From the NCBI GenBank assembly GCA_016648135.1, contig JADDOH010002553.1:1-64000 (forward strand): a stretch of DNA of 64,000 bases, in the 5' to 3' direction. The position numbers and the translations under genes are program-made. Origin of the DNA: Agrypnia vestita (Eukaryota; Arthropoda; Insecta; Trichoptera; Phryganeidae). Positions 35,070 through 46,175 of the stretch are shown here, piece after piece. The stretch's first letter is position 1. Each line of letters starts with the position of its first letter. A model generated the notes under the pieces. That model made no database searches. It had not been told where the DNA came from and was given only the letters and a program-made list of their open reading frames with translations.

Positions 35070-36352
35070 TTAGGTCCTTACATATGAAATTGGCGTTTTG
35101 CCGTACTGGCAAATTTGATCTCAAATATCTTCTCTTTGGTTAGGAATTCCAAATCCAAATTTATACAGTTATTTACTCATGTATTTGTGTTTTGAAAATT
35201 ATAATTCATTTGTTTTTTCCTCAATTGTTTTTTTCTTTGCGTCACTCAGTTTACAAAATGAAAAACTTGAAATATCGCGTTATTTACGAGTACGAGTTCC
35301 ACCGTGGCACCAGTGCTGCAGAAACGGCTCGAAGGATTAATGATGTGTATGGCGACGGTGCCGCAAAAGAAAACACAGTGCGTTTTTGGTTCCAACGTTT
35401 TCGTTCTGGAAATTTCGACCTGCAGAACAAGCCCCGTGGACGGCCGGAGACCAAAGTTGATAATGAAGAATTGAAGGCTATTGTGGAAGCGGATCCATCG
35501 CAAACCACATCCGAGTTAGCTGCAGGCTGCGGTGTTAGTGATAAAACTGTTTTAATCCACTTGAAGCAAACTGGTAAGGTGAAAAAGCTTGAAAGGTGGG
35601 TACCTCACGAATTGAGTGAAGCAAATCAACAAACGCGCGTTGACTGCTGCATTGCATTACTCAACCGGCACAATAATGAAGGGATTTTAAATCGTATCAT
35701 TACCTGTGATGAAAAGTGGATCCTGTACGATAATCGGAAGCGCTCATCGCAATGACTGAACCCTGCCGAACCAGCCAAACCATGCCCCAAGCGAAAATTG
35801 ACTTCAAAAAAGTTACTTGTGAGCGTTTGGTGGACTAGTGCTTGTGTCGTTCACTACAGCTTTCTTAAATCTGGCCAGACGATTACGGCAGATGTCTATT
35901 GTCAGCAACTGCAAACCATGATGGAAAAGCTAGCTGCTAAACAACCGAGGCTGGTTAATCGCTCTAGGCCACTGCTGCTTCATGATAACGCTAGACCACA
36001 CACTGCACAACAGACGGCTACCAAATTAGAAGAGCTTCAATTGGAATGTCTTAGACATCCACCGTGCTCTCCGGACCTTGCCCCAACAGATTACCATTTT
36101 TTTCGAAATTTGGATAACTTCTTGCAAAGGAAAAAATTCAACTCCGATGGGGCAGTCCAAACCGCCTTCAAAGATTTTATTGATTCCCGTCCGAATGGTT
36201 TTTTTAGTAAAGGGATCGATGGCACCTATGAGATGGCAAAAGTGCATAGATAGCAATGGTACATACTTTGGTTAAATAAATATATTATAATAAAAAAAAT
36301 CGGCTTTATGTTCCTCCCATACTAAACGCCAATTTCATATGTAAGGACCTAA
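35070..36352 (+). mobile_element. Mariner element (cecropia/Hsmar1-like), 1,283 bp
   Basis: Inverted repeats of 29 bp, identical at both ends (starting TTAGGTCCTTACATATG), are flanked by TA at 35,068-35,069 and 36,353-36,354. The length is standard for mariner. The insertion lies within the hAT element of copy 1; copy 2 reads straight through (GAATATAATTTGAAAAG, about 45,629), which is an empty site. It therefore inserted after the tandem duplication, yet its transposase frame is already broken. Confidence 0.92.
35258..36275 (+). pseudogene. Mariner transposase, interrupted
   Basis: The frame starts at ATG 35,258 (MKNLKYRVIYEYEF). An N-terminal paired helix-turn-helix DNA-binding region is followed by the linker motif WVPHEL (about 35,600). 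The DD34D catalytic site is complete: D at 35,708 (TCDEKW), D at 35,984 (LHDNARPH) and D at 36,089 (SPDLAPTDYHFF), with 34 residues between the last two. By block order and wording it is close to the cecropia group, which includes the human Hsmar1 transposase. Two lesions are visible: a TGA at 35,753-35,755 where the family has tryptophan, and a frameshift at about 36,205-36,225 that moves the end (SNGTYFG) into another frame. It would not give full-length protein. Confidence 0.9.
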
Positions 36353-36716
36353 TATTTTGAAAAGAAACCAATATAAGAGATATGTATATCTCGTAATATT
36401 CCCATCACAATAATTAACATATTCTTCAGATTTTAATATATCATAAATAATATTCTATTTCGATTTATTTTCCAAATATATGTTTTAATAAAGTCATGCT
36501 TCTTGTTCTCACTGCACGCCCCTGCGCCTACTCGTCTCGTTATCGTGGAACTAGTGTTGTCATTCAGTTAAATTCAATCCCAATCATAATAATTTCACTG
36601 ACTGTCCGTCCGTCTGTCCTTTTCGACCTGAAGGATATCTTATTGATATTTTAGAAGTTTTCCAAATTTAAGTGATGAAACTTTATTATTAATTAAATGC
36701 ATTGTTTTGTTTGCAG

Positions 36717-37358
36717 TTTTCATTCCTGGCGTGCGTGGTCCTGGTGGTCGCGGAGCCTCCCACGGGATACGACTACCCCAAACCCCAGCAGAACCTCGCG
36801 TCCATCCCCCGGCCATCCGCGCCTGTCGTCACATCGTACCAGGCTCCCCAAGTACAATACTCCGCAGTGGAATACTCGCAACCCGCCCCGGCTGTTGAAT
36901 ACGCCGCGCCTCAACAGCAGCAATTTGTCGCTCAGCAATATTCCGCGCCTCAACAACAGCAATTCGTCGCTCAGGAATATTCCGCGCCTCAACAACAGCA
37001 ATTCGTCGCTCAGGAATATTCCGCGCCTCAACAACAGCAATTCGTCGCTCAAGAATACTCCGCGCCTCAGCAACAGCAATTTGTCGCTCAGCAATATTCC
37101 GCACCGCAACCGGAGCAGCACATTGCTGTGCAATATTCCGTACAGCCACAGCAGAACTTTGTTGCCCAGCAATATTCGGCGCCTGCGCCCGCGCCTGTGA
37201 AATACCAATTTACTGCACCTCAGCAATACTACGCCGAGCCTCAAGTTCAGGAATACGTCGCACAAAAGCCTACAATCGAGTATGGACCACCAATCTCCAC
37301 CTACGTGCCACAAATCCAGCCGCAACGACCCAGCGTGGAATATGGAACACCGTTCTAG
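36717..37358 (+). CDS. Exon 2 of secreted Gln/Tyr/Pro/Ala-rich repeat protein, copy 1 (cuticle- or eggshell-like)
   Basis: The acceptor TTTGTTTGCAG (AG 36,715-36,716) opens this exon in phase 0. Joined to exon 1 it gives 218 residues. Residues 1-17 are a signal peptide (hydrophobic FSFLACVVLVVA, likely cut before EPPTGYDYPKP). A repeat region follows, with five units built on APQQQQFVAQ(Q/E)YS (36,900-37,105) and two variant units. The C-terminal part carries spaced aromatic/proline motifs (YGPPISTY, VEYGTPF). There are no Cys after the signal and no chitin-binding R&R domain. Tyr- and Gln-rich secreted proteins of this kind serve as extracellular structural material that can be cross-linked; cuticle or eggshell is inference. 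A poly(A) signal lies at 37,425. Long frames on the minus strand here are shadows of the repeat. Confidence 0.82.
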   Translation, partial: FSFLACVVLVVAEPPTGYDYPKPQQNLASIPRPSAPVVTSYQAPQVQYSAVEYSQPAPAVEYAAPQQQQFVAQQYSAPQQQQFVAQEYSAPQQQQFVAQEYSAPQQQQFVAQEYSAPQQQQFVAQQYSAPQPEQHIAVQYSVQPQQNFVAQQYSAPAPAPVKYQFTAPQQYYAEPQVQEYVAQKPTIEYGPPISTYVPQIQPQRPSVEYGTPF

Positions 37359-37440
37359 GTGATTTCCACTCCAACGATTATTTTTAGGGCCAACTGTATG
37401 TAAATATATTTGACAAAATATGTTAATAAAAAATTATCGT

Positions 37441-38515
37441 TTAAAACTTGTTTTTTATTTATCAACTGTGGTGGACTTTTACAATATATATAAAAATACA
37501 ATTTTTTTACACAAACATAAAACTCGTTTTAAAATAAACAACCAAAAAAATAATAGAAATAAAACATATTCATGAACAATTAACAATCATTAAAACACTT
37601 TTAAATAAATACAAATAATGATCAGTATAAAAGTAAACAATAATAATTTAGACCTTCAACAAAATAATAACACATAAAAATAAAGAATAGTAAAAGTAAA
37701 AAGTTTCAGAAATTCAGATGGCCGTGCTTTATTATAGGTAGGTTATTATAGGTATAACTACATTTTTGACAGATTTTCATATTTTTTATTTTCAAAATTA
37801 AATGATGTCTCGCTAGGTGTAAATAATAAGTGAATATTAAGGAACAATATGAGTTGCCTAAAGTTAAACAAATATATAAATTTCATGTTTTTTTTTGCAT
37901 TTTCTTAAAAGAAGGGAATCGTTCCTGAACATAAAAAACAGCCCCAATGTCGGGGCTAACTGTCAAGATGTTAATATCAAAATTATTTAATTTGTTATAA
38001 CTACATACTAGTGAATGTATGTGTAACACAGTGAATGTATGTATAACACCTCTGTGGGAAATTGCAACAACTAGGTACTCATAATCATCGGAAATATATA
38101 AATCGGATCGTATCGGAAAGTTAATATAAATATAACAAATCGTGCCTACATTTCGCATCTGCGACGTTTTATTCGATAGTATGATTTTTCATATTTGTCT
38201 CCACAAACAAGGCAAAAACATCATTCTTCATCATTCGTTGAATTTTCATTGAAGTTAATAGCATATTTAGTGTTTTTCTCATTTTTTTCGATTCGAAGGT
38301 AAAATAAATTCGAAGTTTTATTAAACTCTTCTTATTATTAAAATTAGGCAATCCGTTTAAAAAGTGATGTGCCATTTTACAAATTAAATTAAACTCTTTA
38401 ATTCAAAAATAGCCGCAATTTTGAACCGGATACAAAAAAATCAAAAATATTTTTGAACGATCAAAATAATATGCTTTCTTCTGAGATGGTCAAGCGACTA
38501 ATTTTTTTTCTGGAC
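37441..38515. other. No gene recognised
   Basis: AT-rich downstream flank of the copy 1 gene. The part from 37,674 on is missing from copy 2. Confidence 0.45.
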
Positions 38516-38840
38516 CACTTACATATGATGGATTGACCCGGGTATGAAAGCAAAGGCAGCAATTTTCCACCGAAGTGTTTTCGAGATAAACACAAAAAAT
38601 CTGCCACTGCCGTCTGCAAATTTTTCTGGAATCTATGAAAGTTACATCTTATCGGAAGCAAGATTTTAAAAACAATTGCCACCTCAATTTACTATTCATG
38701 TACGTGTACTATTCAAGAAAGTTTCTCTGGTCTATATGAAACCTACATATACACACTATTGGAAATAAGTTTTTAAAAGCACATGCCACCTTACTTTTCC
38801 TTTTATATACTTGTGTAAATAAATATTTAACTTTTAACAC
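38516..38840 (+). repeat. Dispersed repeat; empty-site relative of the gypsy target
   Basis: AAAGGCAGCAATTTTCCACC, GAGATAAACACAAAAAATC, AACAATTGCCACCTCA and TTCCTTTTATATACTTGTG match, with divergence, 57,885-58,045. After GTGTAAATAAATATTTAA it continues as the sequence right of the gypsy element at 63,013 does. It contains an internal duplication of the GAAACCTACAT...CCACCT part. A further related stretch (TTTCAGTCTAAAATCTACAT) follows at 39,755-40,000 and at 63,100-63,230. Confidence 0.6.
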
Positions 38841-39009
38841 TCCCGTTCCGAAATGGGGCACAACTTAACCCCAAAAATTTCATTTATAAACTATTTAATA
38901 AATATAGATGATGCTATTTTTCGTAGTACTCATAAATATCCCAAAAGAAAATTAAATGATAACGTGTAGTAAGACCTTCCTTCTTCCTGGGTTTCAATCC
39001 GTGGGATTA

Positions 39010-39480
39010 GTTTGCAGCAAAGCACATCTCCTCCATTCTGCTCGGTCTCCGGCAATCCTCTACAGCTCTGTGTAGGAGGCACAATTCATATCTTGGCACA
39101 CTTGCTCAAGATATTCACGGCGAGGGCGCCCTCTTATCTTTCAATCTTTTCCTCTACCATTCCCTCCAGTATAGTTTTGAGCAGATTTTCATGGCGTAAA
39201 ATATGCCCCATCCATTTTACAAGCGTTTTCGAGATGGCATTCATCATGTACCTGGTTTCATCGATCCTGCTGAGAACCTCTTCATTCGTAATGTGGTCTC
39301 TCCAGGAAATTCTTTAGGCATGTCTGTAGGTCCACATTTCGAAGGCTTCTAATAGTTTTTTCTCTGTCTCCAATGCACCATGTCTCACATCCATACAGGA
39401 AAAATACTCCACACATAAGTTTTTATTAATTGCTTTTCCACAGACAATCGGAAATATTCTATACTATGCGGTTACTCCAT
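39010..39480 (-). pseudogene. Non-LTR retrotransposon reverse-transcriptase tail, copy 1
   Basis: On the minus strand broken frames read CETWC, EAFEMWTYRHA, WRDHITNEEVLSRIDETR and LVKWMGHILRHE. This is the usual region downstream of the catalytic domain in insect LINEs (GCETW...LEAFEMWCYRR...GHxxR). It is shared with copy 2 (47,866-48,060) from about 39,283 on, so the LINE insertion predates the duplication. Confidence 0.6.
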
Positions 39481-39648
39481 TATTCTTGCAAAGCTTCTGT
39501 CAGTCGGATGCTTGTGTGTTATGAGTCGTCAAAATATTACGATTTCTTGTAAAATGGCGACAAATTTAGTAGAATTTTGTACGCATTGTATAATGTAATT
39601 AAAAATATTATAGAACATTTTCAAACCATTATACTTCATTAAAACGCC

Positions 39649-40759
39649 CAAATTTGACTGGGGTCCCGTTTGTACCCCGTTCCAGGCCCCGATCCGTTTT
39701 ACGATCTTCCGGTACCCAAAGGTTAAACACGGATAATTGGTCCTTTTTCCATTCATATAATTGGATATTGCTATCTCCACTACGAGGTTTCAGTCTAAAA
39801 TCTACATCAACTGTCACTTTAGTATGAAGCGGCAATTTTGTCACTTGTTACACCCATAGGTAGAAATTAATCGGTTGAAGTAAATAAGCCTTTGCTTTTA
39901 ATAATGTTTTTTCTAACATGGTTTTGGAAGGGATAGAGCTGTATTTCCTATAAAATCTCGAATTTAGTACATTCTAAATTAGAAATCCTCGCCGACTGCA
40001 TTCAAAGCATTTTTTTAATTATTTGGATACTACCCGGGGTCAAAACATGCATTTGATATATTCATTTTAATTTGTAATAAAGTTCCGTTAGTTAAATTTG
40101 ACCAACACCAACAGACAATAAACGAACATTTTCGGTGTAGACTAATTTTCGCACAAAAATTAGATCATCATTAGGTGACAAGTCCCTCATAGCGTTAATT
40201 TTCTTAAAATATTATTATATTAGAAATTCTTAATTTTAAAAAATTACCTGTATCTATATGTTCTTTATCTTTGTTTCTTATTTATCATACGTATTTGTAT
40301 ATTTTTATATTTGTACATGTGTACCTAATTATTATATTTTTATAATGTGTGTTTTTAAAATATTAACATGTATAAAAGCTGTGTATTCTTTATCTTTGTT
40401 TTTTATCATACATATTATTATTTGCAATAAGGTACAGATACACATGCTTATTACTGGCATGCTCATTAGCATGATTAAAACCATACACTGTACACACTTG
40501 TTCATTATTAGCATGTTTATTTTAAGCATGCTCATAAATAAGAATGCTCAAAGCTAACAATCAAACACACATGCTTATTAGTGCCATGCTCTTGTCATAC
40601 AATAGAGAGGAACTCTAGTTCAAAATTGAAACTTTACAAACTGAAATACAAAATTCAAGTGAACCAAAAAATCAAAATATTTTTGATTTTAATGTTTATA
40701 ATTATTATTGTAAGATTTGAATCATTCGTGTCTTTTAATAAAGTTTCATAAACATTATT
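39649..40759. other. No gene recognised; single-copy spacer right of duplication copy 1
   Basis: AT-rich. A local direct repeat (CACATGCTTATTA, then CATGCTC) occurs at 40,441 and 40,568 among several AGCATG words. No gene seen. Confidence 0.4.
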
Positions 40760-41030
40760 TAGCTTGTAAATTTTGAAACAATTCGAATAAAAACGTCAAA
40801 CTAAATGGTAAAATGTGCTGTGCGTAAAGTATATTGACTTCTTCTTCTTCTTCCTCAGCCTTCATCTCTCAACTGCTGGATATTGGACTCTTCCATTCCC
40901 TTCCATCCTTCCTTGTTATTTGCAATATTAACGTAAATAGGGCTAACTTGCTGGTGTCCTAAAATGGGGCTCAATTCACCAACCACTGGATCACTAGGTG
41001 AGCGTCATAACCACTACACTAACAAGCTGC
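40760..41030 (-). repeat. tRNA-derived SINE, copy 2
   Basis: Same family and orientation as 26,892-27,155, with the tRNA-like head at 41,025-40,960 (minus strand) and the (AGA)n segment near 40,845. It ends a few bases before the hAT-type element at 41,036. Confidence 0.7.
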
Positions 41031-41035
41031 TCCAG

Positions 41036-41949
41036 CAGTGGCGTGCAGCGCATACAAGCAAAAAAGCTTGTAAAGATGCATTAGTTAAGATTCTGGGAAT
41101 AATCCTTATATTAAAAAAACGTTCATTTAAAATTCTAGCCGTAATTCGTCCTACGGCTAGAAGTTTTATTTCTGACGTTTCTGTTTAACGTAACATGTCT
41201 GTTTTTTTCCGATTTAAAATTCTAGCCGTAATTTGTCCTACGGCTAGAAGTTTCATTTCAGACTTTTCTGTACCTAACTTCCTGTCAATTCTTAATTTAT
41301 CTCACTTGTTTGCGCCCAACAAATTTGTTCCATAGATCTAGTCAAGTCGAGAAAAAACTCGTCCTGAACCGTGTATTTTTACTTAGCTCTTTGTCTGCGG
41401 GTTTTGTGTAATAGACAAGCAAATTTTCATGGAATAGCGAGTTTTTTCGAAAGGTCCTATACCAGGCGAGAACTATGCGCACATCATTGCAGAAATGATA
41501 TTTTTTACAAATTCCACCCAAAACTATTTGTGTGAATTATCATCTGTCATATCCAATGGTCATAGGTACCATAATGATTATTTACGACGACATTACCATC
41601 GATGATATCATAAAATGTTTGATTTATTTTTGTGAAAAGAAACGTATATCTGAAATTAGTATTATTCCCGATTTAATTATATATAAATCGTCTTCGAAAT
41701 ATATTGAAAATTTTTGCCGTATTACCGATAAATAAAATATTTATTTATTTAGAAAATCTTGTTTACAATACTTCTTTATAGTGCAGTTATTTTTGTGGAT
41801 TGAAGCTACTCAAAATAGTTCATTTTATACAGTTCAATAAATTCAAAAAATTTATATACCCTTATAGGTATATGCGTATATATATTTTTTAATATAGGTA
41901 TACAGTCGATCACAGCATAACCTAAGTTTATACCCACTGCACGCCACTG
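41036..41949. mobile_element. hAT-type element at the left junction of duplication copy 2
   Basis: It opens CAGTGGCGTGCAGCG and closes with the inverted CACTGCACGCCACTG. The flanking octamers are TGCTCCAG (41,028-41,035) and TCTTCCAG (41,950-41,957), six of eight equal, a plausible decayed target duplication. Homology with copy 1 begins exactly at its right end. Inside is an 86 bp tandem duplication (41,127 and 41,213), each unit carrying the hairpin TAGCCGTA...TACGGCTA. No transposase was recognised. Confidence 0.65.
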
Positions 41950-42053
41950 TCTTCCAGCAAGTTGTGGAAGCTCAAATATATAAAGTGGCTTTCATATAAA
42001 AGACAAACTTTTGTCTAGTCAATTCAGTCAGCTTCGGTCCTCCAATCATCACT

Positions 42054-42068
42054 ATGGCGGCAAAATTA
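42054..42068 (+). CDS. Exon 1 of the paralogous repeat protein, copy 2
   Basis: ATG GCG GCA AAA TTA (MAAKL) followed by the donor GTGAGT, with TATAAA at 41,995 and initiator at 42,026. It is identical to copy 1 except the fifth codon. The promoter and donor look intact; whether a normal mRNA is made depends on the damaged acceptor at 46,952. Confidence 0.55.
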
Positions 42069-42238
42069 GTGAGTTGTTTACTATTTATTCATTTAACTAA
42101 TTTCTGACATTTTGCATCCGCATGTTTAAACAAATACATTTGTTCATTAGAAAAAATATTTCAATTAAATTCTGTTTATTCTTTAATTAAGTGAATGTAT
42201 CCATCAAATTATTTTCATATTGCAATCTAGGAGCACTA

Positions 42239-42712
42239 AACACGGTGTCTCATAGCTAGTAGAAAAAAATTACATGTGGATTCTTGCCTTGATAATGGAG
42301 ATATACAATATCAAAATTTGTATTTTTTTAAATATTTCTGACTCATTTTTTGAACTATCATTGCAGTAACTTATATCGATTATTAAAAATTTATTCACTT
42401 TAATACAACTCAAATAAATTGATAAATACTTTGTAAAAATTCTATTTTCAATTTTTGCAAGGTTTTATCATTTTAGTCGACTTGTATAAAAGTGAATGAA
42501 TTTTTCATAATCGATATAAGTTACTATAATGATAGTTTAACTTTTTGTAAGAAAATAAGTTATTGAAAAAAAAATGCAAAATTTGATATTGCATACATAA
42601 TATAACTATTGATTTTAGGTCATGTTGCTTGAATATTTTCGACTCATTATTAAGGCAGGAATCTACCTGTAAAGTTTTTGCTACCAGCCATGAGGCACCC
42701 TGTATTCAAATA
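42239..42712. mobile_element. Palindromic TACAGGGTG MITE, copy 2
   Basis: Orthologue of 30,461-30,967. The left end has mutated to CACGGTGTCTCATAGC; the right end GCCATGAGGCACCCTGTA is kept. Confidence 0.7.
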
Positions 42713-44099
42713 AACATTGTTTCATAATTTATTTTATTTACTAGTAGGTACCTAGTAATTTTGCCAAAAACCGTTAATTCTAAAATGCGAAGAATATTTG
42801 ATTGCTTAGTTAATAATTTAACAATGAACTTGACAAATTTAAAATAGTTTTAATATGAAAAGTTTTACATTTTAGATTGTAAACATTCTACTAATAAAAT
42901 AATTTGATGTCTCTCGGCGCGAATTTAAATAAATAATTTTAAACCAAATCAGACTTCCAATCTGTTACAATAATTTTGAATGTGAAACATCGTTGATCGA
43001 CACAATTAATTACTATTTAAATTTATTGTTGGATGAAATAAAATAAATTTATTAAGGAATTGATCATATTAATTTAAATATTATCTATATTTTTGGAATA
43101 CATTAGGGTTATAAATACTATTTACAATTAAACAACGTGTATAGCCATTACTTATTAGATTTGTTAATTCAGTCGGGCGCGGGCAATTAGCACATGACTT
43201 TTACTTTAACACATATTTTGGAAAAAAAAATAGAAATTAAATATATTATTATAAATGAAATGAATATTTTGAATAATTAAAATCTGAATAATCCCCAATA
43301 ATAATAATTTCGTTGTCCGTCCGTAACTTCCTAGAATCGAAGCTATTCTCATTCCGTCTTCAAAATTTAAAACATTTATTTTTTAATAAAATACTCTGAA
43401 ATAGATCATTTTAAAATATTTTATCTTAATGAAAATTAAAAGTAATAAGTGCATCCATCAATTACTACGTATATCACGTATATCATTGGTATTAAACATT
43501 TATCAAAATATATAATTCTCTATGTAACAATATCACTAAAGCTACCAGATGGTACAAATAATGACGAGGTGTGTAAAATGAAGTACAAAAAAGTGTAATT
43601 CTCTACGTAACAATGTTCGTCACTAACGCTACCAGGTGGATTAAACAATAATGAGGTATAATATAATAATGAGGTATTAGTAGCATTAAAGCATAATTCT
43701 CTATTTATGATGTCCATCACACTGCCTGAGCTGGCGGCCAAAATATATAATAAAAGTACGTCATTTTTTACAGGTTATATATAGCTAGTGTGATTATAAT
43801 TGTGATAGGAATATTACGAGATAGGTATGTGTTTTATTTCATTTTTTTTAAATATGTGACTACGTAAAAGTCATGCTCCAATGCTCCCACTGCGCGCCCC
43901 TGAGTAAATTAGTTTAATCCTGAAGCTAGCAATTCTGATCTATAGTTTATTTTGAAAATTTTAAAATATTATTGTATTTACAATATGCTAATCTCTCATA
44001 GATAGTTCACAAACAAAAAAGCATAACTTTAAAATTGAAACGTATTTAATGCTCGACCTTACGTTGCGATAAGTAATACTATTTTTGTCATCGATAAAA

Positions 44100-44345
44100 A
44101 ATGTTTCCAATTTGAAAAAACCGTTAAAATTTCGGAAAATCCAAAATTATACTATAATTAATTTTTTATCGAAAATTTGTTAGATCATTTTTATCATCGC
44201 CACGAGTCTGCCTGCGAAGTTTCAGCTCGATTGGACACGGGAAAAGGGTTAAAAATCGATCCAAAGTTTTTTCGGTAAACAGGCAGACGCTACGAGTTAA
44301 AAGAAAGGTAGAAAAAATTCAAAATATTTATTTTAAGAAAATAAA
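44100..44345 (+). repeat. Dispersed repeat, copy 3 of 3
   Basis: Matches 33,067-33,345 in the duplicated intron and, inverted, 10,481-10,705. Confidence 0.65.
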
Positions 44346-44399
44346 TTTTTATTTGAATAAACATTTTTGCTGTTGAAAAGTTGGAAACTCGTTACGAGA

Positions 44400-44616
44400 T
44401 AGTGATGGGCAAACCATTATTTTAACCGGTTACTCATGGTACAGTTATGTGAGATTTGTATCTGATTGTATCGACGATTGGTAACTGAGGTATAACTCGT
44501 GTCTAGTGCCGATGGTTGCCCATCGAATTGCGAAAAACCAGTTACCAATCATTCACACGATCAGATACAAATCACAAATAACGGTGAGTGTATCACCGGT
44601 TGGAATATCATCACTA
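44400..44616. mobile_element. hAT-type MITE, copy 2
   Basis: Starts TAGTGATGGGCAAACC and ends ATATCATCACTA; orthologue of 33,377-33,594. The right flank was altered by about 30 bp of extra sequence. Confidence 0.65.
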
Positions 44617-45585
44617 TTCATATAATATCAGACTAGTTGTTACCCATCAAAAATGACGGAACAATTAAGCCCTATTTATTGGATCTTTTTGGCGGGTCGC
44701 GGATATGCAATAGTGGCGACATCGATAGCGTCCTGCACTAGCATTCGCGAGCCGTATTCGCGCCCTACCTCCAGCCGTTTAATTTGTTTTTTTAGCCGTG
44801 AATTCGAACGAAATTACGGACGTTACATGAAGTTCGGACGGACGGACGCACAGACAACGAAATTATTATGTTTAATGAGAAATGTAAGCGCCATAATTGG
44901 CAATTGTCGAATGTAAGTTGGAAAGCGAATGATTTCCAAGGTCAAGCATATCGGTAATAGTTTCTTACGCTGGTTTTCTAATATCGATCTTTGATTTTAA
45001 ATCTCTTGGAGCCTTTTACTTGAGTAAATTCTTATGTATCTAAATATATGTGCATACATATTTACTTAAAATTTATCGTTTTGCTCCCACCAATTGTTAG
45101 ATTCTCTCGATTTTTACTGCACAGCATTTTATACAGTGCAGTATGTTAAATCTATTATGGAAACTTGTGTAAGATAGTTCTTTTCCTATTGGATACTTGT
45201 GGGAAACCTCACCTTTAACTTTCTTGTTAGTTTCCCAAAATTAAGTATCTAAAATAACATAAATTCATGGATAATGAAGCAAATAAAACCACAAGGATAT
45301 AAGAGGTATTTAAAAGGTCTGTGTTTTCGATGTAAGAAAAATTTATGCTAAAACTATTCTATCTTTAGTACACAAATACAAAGTCATAAAATCCAAAAAT
45401 AATGAATCGTGCTACTTCTACTTATTATCAAAACTCATTCGAAGTGCAGTAGGCTAGACTGCGGAACAACCATGCGCAGATATCACATCATCACAGACCA
45501 AAACTATTTTCAAAATCAGACTGAAGCTGTTTTACCTTTCCCAAAACCTATTTCATCTCTTCCTTGTCCCTATCCATCTCCTACT

Positions 45586-46175
45586 CAGGGGCGTGCAGTG
45601 AGAACAAGAGGCTTGACTTTTTTCTGAGAATATAATTTGAAAAGAAACCGAAATAAGATATATATTTCGTAATATTCCCATCACATATTCTTCAGATTTT
45701 AATATTTCATAAATAATATTCTGCCAGATAAATATACAATTTCGATTTTTTTACAAATATATCTTTCCCACAGACTTCAAAATCAGTGGCAGAACTTAAA
45801 AAAGTGGTTATTAGTAAACGACATAAGTTATATATGAACTGTATTAATATTGAAATGGTGTGGAGTGTATTATTATGATAATATCAATGAATAATATCAG
45901 TGATGCGTGTTATAATTTATATAAATGTACATAAAAAATTTTTTTTCTTAAGTTACTTAAATATTTTAACTTTGTACTTAAAATTGTTTTTTTTTATCTC
46001 TTCTGTTTATAAAATGAGTATTATTTATTATTATTTAGAAAAAGTGTAATATTAAATGGTGTAAATGTACATTTTGTGGGACTAGAAATACTATGTACAA
46101 TGATGTAATGAAAATAAATAGATTAAAAAAAATAAAAAATAAAGTCATGCTTCTTGTTCTCTCTGCACACCCCTG
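45586..46175. mobile_element. hAT-type non-autonomous element, copy 2
   Basis: The termini CAGGGGCGTGCAGTGAGAAC and, at right, GTTCTCTCTGCACACCCCTG are flanked by a perfect 8 bp duplication CTCCTACT (45,578-45,585 and 46,176-46,183). Compared with copy 1 it lacks the mariner but has about 370 bp extra at 45,768-46,140. That extra part begins with LINE-tail-like codons and ends A-rich. Confidence 0.85.

Larger units (their letters stand above)
35021..36524. mobile_element. hAT-type non-autonomous element, copy 1, carrying a nested mariner
   Basis: The termini CAGGGGCGTGCAGCGAGAAC and, at right, GTTCTCACTGCACGCCCCTG are inverted repeats. It is flanked by CTCCTACT at 35,013-35,020 and CGCCTACT at 36,525-36,532, an 8 bp hAT target duplication with one change. 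Removing the mariner leaves about 219 bp. The copy 2 orthologue is at 45,586-46,175. Confidence 0.8.
30181..39648 (+). repeat. Tandem duplication, copy 1
   Basis: From CTTCCAGCAAGCCGTGGAAG to AGAACATTTTCAAACCATTA and CATTAAAACGC, this segment matches 41,950-48,240 in the same order and orientation. Both carry the gene promoter, both exons, the intronic MITEs and the downstream LINE fragment. Copy 1 is longer because it holds a mariner, an internal 200 bp tandem duplication (31,125-31,230 and 31,322-31,430), a segment at 32,340-33,060, and 1.6 kb downstream of the gene (37,674-39,282) absent from copy 2. Confidence 0.85.

Noticed and set aside
36697..37200. Ser/Asn/Arg-rich plus-strand frames overlapping the repeat protein
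   Set aside because: Frame-shifted readings of the same repeats; only the frame with the signal peptide joins exon 1 in phase.
36720..37325. 201-codon minus-strand frame opposite the copy 1 repeat protein (and the 169-codon one opposite copy 2)
   Set aside because: It is the antisense of a CAG/CAA-rich repeat, which has no stops in that frame; it is leucine/arginine-rich with no start context or introns.
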